Part shown: in pieces, positions 52,160 through 60,014 of the stretch
How the letters are laid out: every line of letters begins with the position of its first letter
How positions within the stretch are numbered: position 1 is the stretch's first letter
NCBI RefSeq assembly: GCF_965249985.1
Contig: NZ_OZ252280.1
DNA length: 64,000 nt
Strand: one strand, 5' to 3'
DNA from: Algiphilus sp022763315
Lineage (GTDB): Bacteria > Pseudomonadota > Gammaproteobacteria > Nevskiales > Nevskiaceae
Program-made: the position numbers and the translations under genes
Notes under the pieces: generated by a model
Seen by the model: the letters and a program-made list of their open reading frames with translations, nothing else
Told to the model about the DNA's origin: nothing
Databases searched by the model: none

Positions 52160-52990
52160 GTGAACGCGCCCATGCTTGCACTGCTATTCGGCTTCCTCAT
52201 TCTTCCCGCGGTCTGCATCGCGATGGAACGCCTCTGGCCGCAGGTGAAGGGTGCGCGCACCTTTCGCGCAGGCTTTGGCGCCGATGTCGTTTGGTACCTC
52301 GTGCAGAGCTTCGTGTCGCGCCTGCTCGCGCCATGGGTGGTCTTCTTCTTCGTGCTGCCGGTGTTTGTTCTCGGTGACCTGCCTTTGGAGGATTATTGGG
52401 TGGGCTTTGGCCCTGCAGCCCAGCTCCCCTTTGCTGTGCAGGTCGCGTGCGTATTCGTGGCGGGAGACTTTCTGAGTTACTGGCAGCATCGGCTGTTCCA
52501 CACCCAGGCAGCTTGGCCGATCCATGCGGTGCATCACTCCTCAGAGCAGCTCGACTGGTTGAGTACAACGCGGTTTCATCCGCTCAACGAAATCGGCGCA
52601 CAGCTGATCTACGTCGCGCCATTGATTGCCCTTGGCTTCAGTTCGTTGGCCGTCGTGGTGCTGGCGCCGTTCACGGCCACCTATGCGGTGCTGCTGCACG
52701 CCAATATCAACCTGAGCTTCGGGCCGTTCCGGTACGTGTTCGCGAGCCCCACCTTCCACCGTTGGCACCACACCAAGACGGCCGAGGCGCAAAACAAGAA
52801 CTTCGCCGGCTTCCTGCCCGTGTGGGATGTCTTGTTTGGCACCTTCTACCATCCGGCGGGCAAGACCCCGCAACAGTTCGGGATCGACGAAGCCATCCCA
52901 GAGGGGTTCTGGGCGCAGTTGTTTTCCCCGTTTCGCGCCCAGCCCACGCGGTTGGACGGGTTCGGCAGTCGAACCCGGTCAGAGTCGTAG
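52160..52990 (+). CDS. Sterol desaturase / fatty acid hydroxylase family protein
   Basis: Membrane diiron enzyme of 276 residues with about five helices and the histidine boxes HRLFH, HAVHH and HRWHH in order, plus LSTTRFHPLNE. Family members hydroxylate or desaturate lipids or carotenoids; substrate unknown. The start is GTG 52160. Confidence 0.88.
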   Translation: MNAPMLALLFGFLILPAVCIAMERLWPQVKGARTFRAGFGADVVWYLVQSFVSRLLAPWVVFFFVLPVFVLGDLPLEDYWVGFGPAAQLPFAVQVACVFVAGDFLSYWQHRLFHTQAAWPIHAVHHSSEQLDWLSTTRFHPLNEIGAQLIYVAPLIALGFSSLAVVVLAPFTATYAVLLHANINLSFGPFRYVFASPTFHRWHHTKTAEAQNKNFAGFLPVWDVLFGTFYHPAGKTPQQFGIDEAIPEGFWAQLFSPFRAQPTRLDGFGSRTRSES

Positions 52991-53140
52991 TCAGGGCACG
53001 AGTGCACTGTGGTCGCCAGCCTGGCGACTGCCGACAGGGGTTCCGTCGTCCCGATGCAGAGTGAAGGTAGCCCATTAGCGACCCGATCAATCAATGGCCT
53101 GCGCCCCGCGCAGTGCGGGCCAACGCTGTGCTGTATTGAA

Positions 53141-54067
53141 TCAACGGCGGTCATTGGCGGAGGTCTCGCGCGGGCGCGTCACCAGGAAGATGCCCGCCAA
53201 CATGGTCACGCCACCGACCAGAAAGTTGAGCGTCAATGGCTCGTGCAGGAGCACGACGCCGAACAACACGCCGAAGATGGGCGACAGGAATGAGAGCACG
53301 CCCAGCTGGGAGGCGCGATAACGGCGCAGCAGCGCGAACCAAAGCAATAGGGCGCCGGAGGAGATCACTAGGGTCTGGAAGCCCAGGCTGGCCAGCGCCA
53401 GGCGGGTTGGGTTGATGGCGGCGAGATCGCCCAGGAGCAGGCAGGCGGGCATCAACAGCAGCGCCGCGGTCGCCAGTTGGTAGCACAGGCTTTGTTCCGG
53501 CGGCGCTTCGGACAGGCTCGATCGGCGCAGCACGACGGTCGTCGCTGCCCAAGAAAGGCCCGCGAGAAGCCCCAGCGCGTCGCCGATGAGAATAGCCGTT
53601 GCGTCGGCACCTTTGGCGGGCGGTGCCATGGCGATCACCATGCCCGCGAAGGCCAGAGCCGTGCCCCACCATTGATGTCGCGACAACTGCTCGCCCGCTA
53701 CGCCAAAGTGCAGGCCCAGGGCGGCGAACACGGGCGCGGTGTAGAGGAACACCGACATATGCGAGGCCAAGGTGTAGTGCAACCCCCACGCGACGAAGGT
53801 GAATTCCAGCGTGAAGCCCAAACCCAGCAGCAGGCCTGGCCTCCAGTGAGCACGCACATCATTCCACCGCGCACCCCGCCAAAACGCGAGCAAACCCATT
53901 AACGGCGCCGCCGCCAGGGAGCGGATAGCGATTTGCGCCAGGGGGGATACATCCGCGGCCACCGCTTTGATCGCGACTTGTTGCAGGCCGAGCGCCAAGC
54001 AGAAGCCCGTCATCAGTACACCGCCGGGGAGATCCAGCGCCCGACGTGGTGCATGAGTTGGATTCAT
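53141..54067 (-). CDS. EamA-family (DMT superfamily) transporter
   Basis: A 308-residue inner-membrane protein with ten predicted helices in two EamA repeats; typical segments are SPLAQIAIRSLAAAPLMGLLA and QLGVLSFLSPIFGVLFGVVLL. Probable metabolite exporter. Divergent from a LysR gene with 127 bases between their starts, the usual arrangement for a LysR-controlled exporter. Confidence 0.88.
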   Translation of the reverse strand: MNPTHAPRRALDLPGGVLMTGFCLALGLQQVAIKAVAADVSPLAQIAIRSLAAAPLMGLLAFWRGARWNDVRAHWRPGLLLGLGFTLEFTFVAWGLHYTLASHMSVFLYTAPVFAALGLHFGVAGEQLSRHQWWGTALAFAGMVIAMAPPAKGADATAILIGDALGLLAGLSWAATTVVLRRSSLSEAPPEQSLCYQLATAALLLMPACLLLGDLAAINPTRLALASLGFQTLVISSGALLLWFALLRRYRASQLGVLSFLSPIFGVLFGVVLLHEPLTLNFLVGGVTMLAGIFLVTRPRETSANDRR

Positions 54068-54194
54068 CCTAGGCACGGAAGGCCTTGACCCACTTCTGGA
54101 TTTGGGCATGCCAGTTCCTTTTGGAAGGAGCGCCATTGGAGCATTTGCGACCCATTGGTCCAACCGATTAATCTGCAGTCCTAGGGTCAGGAAA

Positions 54195-55151
54195 ATGCAA
54201 CGCATGAAGGTGGAAAGACTGCCCCTGAACGCCCTGCGCGCCTTTTCCGAGGCGGCACGGACGGGGAGTTTCAAGACTGCGGCGCAGCGTTTGGGGGTCA
54301 CGCCCGGGGCAGTGAGCCGTCAAGTGAAGCACTTGGAGCACCGTCTGGGTATCGCGTTGTTCGAACGCCAGGCCAATGGCGTACGCCTGCGCGAGGCCGG
54401 TCGCTTGCTGGCGAAGGACGTCGATGCGGGGCTCGCTCGCATTGCTGAGGGTATTCAGCAGATTCCCGAGCGGCCTCGTCCCGCGACCACTCTGCGGCTC
54501 AGCGTATCTCCTTCTTTCAGCCAGCTCTGGCTGTTGCCGCGCCTGGCCGATTTCCAGGCCCGCGAAGAGCGTGTCGAGATCACCCTGGATGCCGACCAGG
54601 GGTTGACCGAACCGGCATGGCGCGGCGGCGGGGCGAGCCTGGCGCTGCGATACGGTCGGGCCCCATGGCCCGGCGTACGCAGTCTGGAACTGTTTGGCGA
54701 GCAGCTGTTCCCGGTGTGCGCCCCCGCACTGCTGGAACGCGCGCCGATCGCCGTACCCGCAGATCTGCTCGACCATGATTTGCTGGAAGTGGACTGGCGC
54801 TTGCCGGGCGGCGGCGAGGTGCCGGGCTGGCGTCATTGGTTCACGGCCGCCGGGTTGCCCATGGCAAGGCCAACGGTGCGTAGTCACTATTCCTTGTACA
54901 GCTTGGCCCTGGACCAGGCCATCGCCGGGCGCGGCATCGTGTTGGCGAGCGAAGCACTGGTTGCCGATCGTCTGGCCAGTGGTGTCTTGACGCGACCGTT
55001 TGGCAGCGAATACCGCTTGCCTTCGCCCTTCACCTACGCGTTGGTATTGCCCGCCACCGGTGAAGCACCGCCCGCCGCTCGCCGCTTCATCGATTGGTTG
55101 CAAGCCGAGGCAGCGGATTTTCGGCGGCGTACGGATGCCGTGGGTGGCTGA
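54195..55151 (+). CDS. LysR-family transcriptional regulator (GcvA-like)
   Basis: A 318-residue regulator with an N-terminal winged helix-turn-helix (about 8-70: LPLNALRAFSEAARTGSFKTAAQRLGVTPGAVSRQVKHLE) and a C-terminal substrate-binding domain. The N terminus is of the GcvA/AmpR type. Divergent from the EamA transporter gene, which it likely controls. ATG 54195 or 54204 are both possible. Confidence 0.88.
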   Translation: MQRMKVERLPLNALRAFSEAARTGSFKTAAQRLGVTPGAVSRQVKHLEHRLGIALFERQANGVRLREAGRLLAKDVDAGLARIAEGIQQIPERPRPATTLRLSVSPSFSQLWLLPRLADFQAREERVEITLDADQGLTEPAWRGGGASLALRYGRAPWPGVRSLELFGEQLFPVCAPALLERAPIAVPADLLDHDLLEVDWRLPGGGEVPGWRHWFTAAGLPMARPTVRSHYSLYSLALDQAIAGRGIVLASEALVADRLASGVLTRPFGSEYRLPSPFTYALVLPATGEAPPAARRFIDWLQAEAADFRRRTDAVGG

Positions 55152-55339
55152 GTCCCGGTACGGCATCGCCGAATGTTGCGACGCCGAGCCGATTCGGCGT
55201 CGGGACTGTGACACTGCGTCCTGAGCGGTTCCGCGTGAGACATCCTTCTGCCAGGCGAAGGTGCACACAGATCTGTCGCGAGCTGTCAATCAAAGGCCCA
55301 TATTGAGCGATAGGTGCTCGCGCCCTGTGGCGCCGGCGC

Positions 55340-56602
55340 CTATGTCGCAGGCGGTGGTACTTTCTCCAGGTATCCGTGTGGCACCCAGCCCGTGCGGCCG
55401 TCCGGGTGTCGACACCAAACCCATCCGTGGCGTTGCTTCAGGCCATGAAGTTGCTCGCCGGCGCGGCAGCTCAGCTCCATTGCCGAGAAGGCCTCCTGCG
55501 CGCGCAGCACGCCCTCGGAGCGACGCGCGAGATCATCGGGTATCCAGCCTTCACGACCGTCCTCGGATCGCGCCCAGATCCAGGTGTGGCCGTCCCAGTC
55601 AAAGGTCTCGTCGCTGAGGCTGAAGGCGTCACCACGTTGGAGGCAAATGGGGTCGGGGTAGGTCGCGGTCCAGTCCGCAGTGACGCGATAGAGCGCTTCC
55701 GCGGGGCCAGGCCGCGCGGCGCGCTCACCGACGCTAGCAGTCATGCTATCCAGGAAAGCCCTTTGCGGCCGCCATCCCAGCAAAAGGCGCGCGCGGTCGC
55801 TGTCGATGCATTGGGACCGGGCCGTGCCCATGATCCACTCGCCATGTTGTTCCACGGCTTCAGCCAAAGCATGCGTTCTCACCGTGGCGGTACGCCCGGT
55901 GGCGTGCTCGATGGCATGGATGATCCTTGCCACCGAAATACCAGGATCGGCGACACCCAGGTAGTCGCAACCCGCTTCTCCTTTTGCGAGGGCCAGCGCG
56001 TAGAGGCTGGCGAGATCCTCGACGTGCACCAGGGGCCAGCACACCGCGGTGGAATCCACGACGTCCACTGCTTTGCCGACGCGGATAGCTGACGCAATTT
56101 CCCCGGTACAGCCACCATCCTCGCTCCACACCATGCCTGGATGGACAATGACAGTCTCGACGCCAGCGGCGATCAGCTTGGCACGATGCGCCACCATGAA
56201 TTGGAAGGACGGCAGCGGGTCGAAGGCGTCCGCCTCCGTCAATGCCGGCTCCGTGCGCGCTGGATAGAGCCAGCATCCTCCGGTATAGATCACGCGGAGC
56301 GCGCGGGAGCTTTGTTGCTGTGCAGTGCGGATGATCGCGTCTGTCCAGATCGCATCCGCCGTGGCCAGATCGCCTTCGAAGGCGGCAGCGACCTGGACGA
56401 CTGCGTCCGCTTGCGCGACGGAATCCTGCCAGCTTGAGGGCTCTGTCATGTCGCCTCGGACCGGACGTGCGCCGAGGGCGAGCAGTGCGGCGCTGCTGCG
56501 ATCGGATCGCGCGAGCGCCGAGACACTATGGCCGGCAGCAATCACCTGGCGGGTCACCGCCTGTCCGATGAAGCCGCTGGCGCCAAAAATGAAGACGTCC
56601 AT
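55340..56602 (-). CDS. NAD-dependent epimerase/dehydratase fused to C-terminal SH3-like repeats
   Basis: A 420-residue protein. Residues 1-290 are an atypical SDR/epimerase with FIFGASGFIGQAV (4-16) and a Ser/Tyr/Lys region in GGCWLYPART. After PGPAEAL, residues about 295-420 form two SH3-like modules: YRVTADWTATYPDPICLQRGDAFSL then WDGHTWIWARSEDGREGWIPDD, and MELSCRAGEQLHGLKQRHGWVWCRHPDGRTGWVP. The two parts read continuously in one frame, without a stop. SH3 variants on SDRs are not common. ATG 56602 is chosen as the first Met before the Rossmann motif. Confidence 0.82.
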   Translation of the reverse strand: MDVFIFGASGFIGQAVTRQVIAAGHSVSALARSDRSSAALLALGARPVRGDMTEPSSWQDSVAQADAVVQVAAAFEGDLATADAIWTDAIIRTAQQQSSRALRVIYTGGCWLYPARTEPALTEADAFDPLPSFQFMVAHRAKLIAAGVETVIVHPGMVWSEDGGCTGEIASAIRVGKAVDVVDSTAVCWPLVHVEDLASLYALALAKGEAGCDYLGVADPGISVARIIHAIEHATGRTATVRTHALAEAVEQHGEWIMGTARSQCIDSDRARLLLGWRPQRAFLDSMTASVGERAARPGPAEALYRVTADWTATYPDPICLQRGDAFSLSDETFDWDGHTWIWARSEDGREGWIPDDLARRSEGVLRAQEAFSAMELSCRAGEQLHGLKQRHGWVWCRHPDGRTGWVPHGYLEKVPPPAT

Positions 56603-56816
56603 GAAGAGAATGTTGGGCGAAGAAAGGACGGTAACGACGGTGCGCCGACACGCATCGGCGGCGCCCGCGAGCGGAAGCGGAAGGGTATACCGGAAAGCCG
56701 CCCCTGCGCCTGTGCCGGCGCCATCACCGCCGCCTTGCGTGGGCTGTGGGTGGCATAATTGCGCCGCGCGCCGGCGGGGCCAGCACTGCCTCGGCCCTTT
56801 GGGTTGCGCCGCTGAT

Positions 56817-56862
56817 GTGAGGACGACCTCACCGCTCACCATATTCGTGGGGACGACCCCAC
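56817..56862 (+). promoter_or_regulatory. Guanidine-II (mini-ykkC) riboswitch
   Basis: Two adjacent hairpins with identical ACGA loops: GTGAGG-ACGA-CCTCAC (56817-56832) and GTGGGG-ACGA-CCCCAC (56847-56862), separated by 14 bases. Tandem hairpins with ACGR loops define the guanidine-II class. It ends 18 bases before the start of a SugE/Gdx-type exporter, its best-known target, and should turn on translation when guanidine binds. Confidence 0.95.
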
Positions 56863-56880
56863 CATGGCTGAGACGCGAGC

Positions 56881-57198
56881 ATGCACTGGATACTCTTGTT
56901 GGTTGCGGGCCTGTTGGAAATCGGCTGGGCCATTGGGCTGAAGTACACCGACGGTTTCACCCGGCTGTGGCCCTCCGTGGGGACGATCTTCTGCCTGGGC
57001 GCAAGCTTTCTCTTGCTGGGGCTGGCGCTCAAAGGACTCCCGGTGGGTACCGCCTATGCCATCTGGGTGGGCGTGGGTGCAGTGGGAACAGCGCTGTTCG
57101 GCATTCTGCTCTTCGGCGAGTCCGCCAACACCGTGAAGATGATCAGTCTTGGGCTGGTCTTTCTTGGGATCGTGGGCTTGAGCCTTTCGCACGAATAG
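56881..57198 (+). CDS. sugE: SMR-family guanidinium exporter (SugE/Gdx)
   Basis: A 105-residue four-helix small multidrug resistance protein with the SugE/Gdx motifs HWILLLVAGLLEIGWAIGLKY (Glu13 is the coupling residue), GTAYAIWVGVGAVGTALFG and FGESANTVKM. Gdx subtypes export guanidinium, and the guanidine-II riboswitch directly upstream confirms it. Full length. The methyltransferase gene ends 60 bases downstream on the other strand. Confidence 0.95.
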   Translation: MHWILLLVAGLLEIGWAIGLKYTDGFTRLWPSVGTIFCLGASFLLLGLALKGLPVGTAYAIWVGVGAVGTALFGILLFGESANTVKMISLGLVFLGIVGLSLSHE

Positions 57199-57257
57199 CC
57201 AGACGGATCCCGTGTCGGGAGGCTGGCGCCGCTAGGATGCTTTCGTGAGAGTCGGCC

Positions 57258-58061
57258 TTAGGTGCCTGGCGGCAGAGTGGGAGTCTTCTGCAATGCCCAC
57301 AGCACGGGGACGACCGCTTCCTGCATCAGGGCTACCTCTGCATGCTGACGGTGGACGTATTGGTCCAATTCGGGCTTTAGCATGGGGTGCATCGCCGCCA
57401 GTTCCCGCGCACGTTGAGGCACATGCGAGAGAACCTGCGCGTTGAAGGCATCACCTGCCGGGTTGTGCACACGCCGCGCGACGATGCGGTCGCCAAAATG
57501 CGTTAAAGCACGCTCCATGGCGTCGCGCGGCAGGTAGCCCTCATAGTGCGGTGGTGGGGGCGCGTCGTTCTGAATATAGGCGTCGTCAATGAGCATCCAG
57601 CCGCCCGCGCGGACCACATTGCGGAGCATGCCTATCGTCGCGACGGTGTCGCCGAGGATCGGTCCTAACGCAATCATCATGACGGCGTCGTACTGCTCCG
57701 ACACACGTAGTGCGGTGCGCAGGTCGCCGGTGACGAACCGGCACTGCGCCTCGCATTGGGCATTGCGCGCAGACTGCTGTGCCTGCGCAATGAAGTCTGC
57801 GTGGCCGTCGATTCCGGTGACGGTGGCCTCCAGCTCCTGCGCGATCCGCAGGGCGATTTCGCCGCGACCGCAACCCAGGTCAAGCACCGTTGCGCCAGGG
57901 TGAAGCCCCACCTCCCGCAAGACGGAGACAACCTCGTCTTCGGCGCCGCTCAGCGACGGCAGATCCTGGAGCAGATAGGGCAGATGCGGTAGCAGGCACA
58001 CGGGCGCCTCCATCGCATAAGCGATCTCCTGCTCCAGCCCTGGCGTCGAGGCGACGGTCAT
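57258..58061 (-). CDS. SAM-dependent methyltransferase
   Basis: A 267-residue class I methyltransferase with motif I VLDLGCGRGEIALRI, motif II EATVTGIDGHADFI and DAVMMIALGPILGD, and an additional helical C-terminal domain (about 175-267) containing HVPQRARELAAMHPMLK. The substrate is unknown. It lies 88 bases downstream of the glutaredoxin-MauE gene, in the same direction. Confidence 0.8.
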   Translation of the reverse strand: MTVASTPGLEQEIAYAMEAPVCLLPHLPYLLQDLPSLSGAEDEVVSVLREVGLHPGATVLDLGCGRGEIALRIAQELEATVTGIDGHADFIAQAQQSARNAQCEAQCRFVTGDLRTALRVSEQYDAVMMIALGPILGDTVATIGMLRNVVRAGGWMLIDDAYIQNDAPPPPHYEGYLPRDAMERALTHFGDRIVARRVHNPAGDAFNAQVLSHVPQRARELAAMHPMLKPELDQYVHRQHAEVALMQEAVVPVLWALQKTPTLPPGT

Positions 58062-58149
58062 CAACGACCTCGACGGCGACGCAAAGGCGCCACCGATGTG
58101 GCGGATACGGCGGGGTCACGCGGGGGGCGCCTGACGACGAGTATCCGTT

Positions 58150-58914
58150 TTAGGCGATCCAGGCGGTCCATCCCATCCACAGCGCCATGGCGATCATCAT
58201 GAGGTTCTCGGTCAGCGAAACGAAGCCCAGCGGCACGGCATTGGAGCCGCCCACACAGGCGCATTTCAGGCTGCGACGGTCCACGTAGACCGCCTTGAAT
58301 ACCGATACGGCGCCCACGCTGCCGATGAATAGCGCCAGCGGGACGGACAACCAATGCAGGATTCCCGCCACCATCAAGATACCGGCGAGACCCTCTGCGT
58401 AGGGGTAGAACGTCGCGTAGGGCACCCAGCGCTGGGCAAGCAGATCGTAGTTCAGGAACATGGTCGAGAAACTCTCGACGTCCTGCAGTTTCAGCAGTGC
58501 CAGAACGACCATGCTGAAGGCGATGAACCACTCCGCCGTGCGGATTGGCTGTACCGCGCCATAGGCCGCCAGGCTGGTGGCTGTCGCCATGAGAAAGGTG
58601 AGGATGAAGAGCACGATCACCGGTCGGTAGCTCGGCTCGTCGGCTGGCTTCACCGGCTTGCCGACATAACGGCGTACCGCTTCATAACCGCCTATGCGTT
58701 GGCCGTCGATGAACACCTGGGGGGTGGAGGTCACGTCGTGTTCCTCCTTGAAGGCGTCGACAGCTTCTCTCGAGCGCAGCGGCTGATCGTCTACGTGGTA
58801 GCCATGACGGCGCAGCAGATGCTTGGTCTTCTGTCCGAAGGGGCATTGATGGTCCGGCATCAGCATGCGATACAGAACCGCGGTTTTTGCGTTCGGGGAG
58901 CGGGCAGAATCCAT
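58150..58914 (-). CDS. Glutaredoxin-MauE (DoxX-like) fusion membrane protein
   Basis: A 254-residue protein: an N-terminal glutaredoxin domain (about 10-85) with the monothiol-type motif CPFG and TPQVFIDGQRIGG, then four membrane helices (110-250) of the MauE/DoxX type ending CACVGGSNAVPLGFVSLTENLMM. Fusions of this kind are predicted to move electrons or oxidise thiols at the membrane. ATG 58914 has GGAG at the right spacing. Confidence 0.85.
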   Translation of the reverse strand: MDSARSPNAKTAVLYRMLMPDHQCPFGQKTKHLLRRHGYHVDDQPLRSREAVDAFKEEHDVTSTPQVFIDGQRIGGYEAVRRYVGKPVKPADEPSYRPVIVLFILTFLMATATSLAAYGAVQPIRTAEWFIAFSMVVLALLKLQDVESFSTMFLNYDLLAQRWVPYATFYPYAEGLAGILMVAGILHWLSVPLALFIGSVGAVSVFKAVYVDRRSLKCACVGGSNAVPLGFVSLTENLMMIAMALWMGWTAWIA

Positions 58915-59066
58915 ACAGAGGCTCCAGTTCAAACGTTCGATGAACACGCATTCTGCAGCCTGTAGTGCACTACAGAGTCAAGGGCATTGCATCGTCTTGT
59001 CGTGCACGGCGTTCCACGGCCGTGGCCAGGCATTCTGCAGTGCGCCTTTGCTGGCGACTGGGTCCT

Positions 59067-60014
59067 TTAGTGCGAAAGATAAAGGCTCAGGGCAAGCAAG
59101 GAAGGCGCGCTCATACTCAGCACGACATTGGCTCCCAACGCCTGAGGGGCCTCCAGGCCGATATGGTTGCAATGGCGGTGCGCCCCCCGCCAGGCAATCC
59201 AGGCCAGGGGGAAGGGGACCAGTGCCATCATGGATGGGGGCGGCAGGGCACCGATGACGACGCCCAGCAATAGGGTCACGATAGCTGCGAGGATCAGGGC
59301 GGCGTAGACCTGAGCGGAGGCGGCCGGGCCATAACGGATGGCGAGGTGTCTACGGCCGACGCGGGCGTCCGCCTCTAGATCCGGCAGCTGGTTCAGCAGC
59401 AGCAGAGCGCTACCGAGGAACAGCGGCAGGCTACTGGCGAACAGGCCGGTCAGGCTGGCGCTGCCGGTGACGGCGATTTCACTGCCGAGCACGAGTACCG
59501 GGCCGAATCCCAAACCGGGCGCGAACAGGCATAGCAGCGCTGAGCGATTCAGCCAGCGCGTGTAGCTAAGGATCAACACGACCCCGGCAAGCCCTGGCAG
59601 CAAGAGCCAGCCACCCACACGGAACACCAGCGCCATGCCGAGGAGGACCGTCGCGGCGATCAGGCACAGGGCGAGAGCGGCCACGGCGGGCGCGGCGGCC
59701 GGGTAGGCCGGCAGGGCGCCGCTGCCCCCGCTAAAGGGGGTGCGCACGGTGTGTTGGTCCAAGCCGCTGATAAAATCCTGATATTCGTTGAGAACATTGA
59801 CGGCTGCGTGCGCACAGAGGCCGGCAAGCAGGATGAGACCGGCAAGGGAAGGCGAAGGCGCTGATCGCGCAGCGGCCCAACCGATGGCGATACACACCGG
59901 TGTCAGCAGCAGAAACGGCGGTCGCAGGCTGCGCAGCAGTACGCTTGCCGTAGCCAGTGCCCGCCGTGCGGTGGTACTGCCGTGCAATGTGGGGGCTGGG
60001 CCCGGGTCAGGCAT
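59067..60014 (-). CDS. UbiA/MenA-family prenyltransferase
   Basis: An integral membrane prenyltransferase of 315 residues with about nine helices. The first Asp motif is NEYQDFISGLD and the second DLEADARVGRRHL, typical of UbiA/MenA. The aromatic acceptor is unknown; the motif is closer to MenA-like enzymes. The start overlaps the end of the P-type ATPase gene by 8 bases. Confidence 0.85.
   Translation of the reverse strand: MPDPGPAPTLHGSTTARRALATASVLLRSLRPPFLLLTPVCIAIGWAAARSAPSPSLAGLILLAGLCAHAAVNVLNEYQDFISGLDQHTVRTPFSGGSGALPAYPAAAPAVAALALCLIAATVLLGMALVFRVGGWLLLPGLAGVVLILSYTRWLNRSALLCLFAPGLGFGPVLVLGSEIAVTGSASLTGLFASSLPLFLGSALLLLNQLPDLEADARVGRRHLAIRYGPAASAQVYAALILAAIVTLLLGVVIGALPPPSMMALVPFPLAWIAWRGAHRHCNHIGLEAPQALGANVVLSMSAPSLLALSLYLSH

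Noticed and set aside
56603..56842. N-terminal extension of the epimerase gene to 56842
   Set aside because: It would run through the guanidine-II riboswitch and precede the Rossmann motif with low-complexity sequence.
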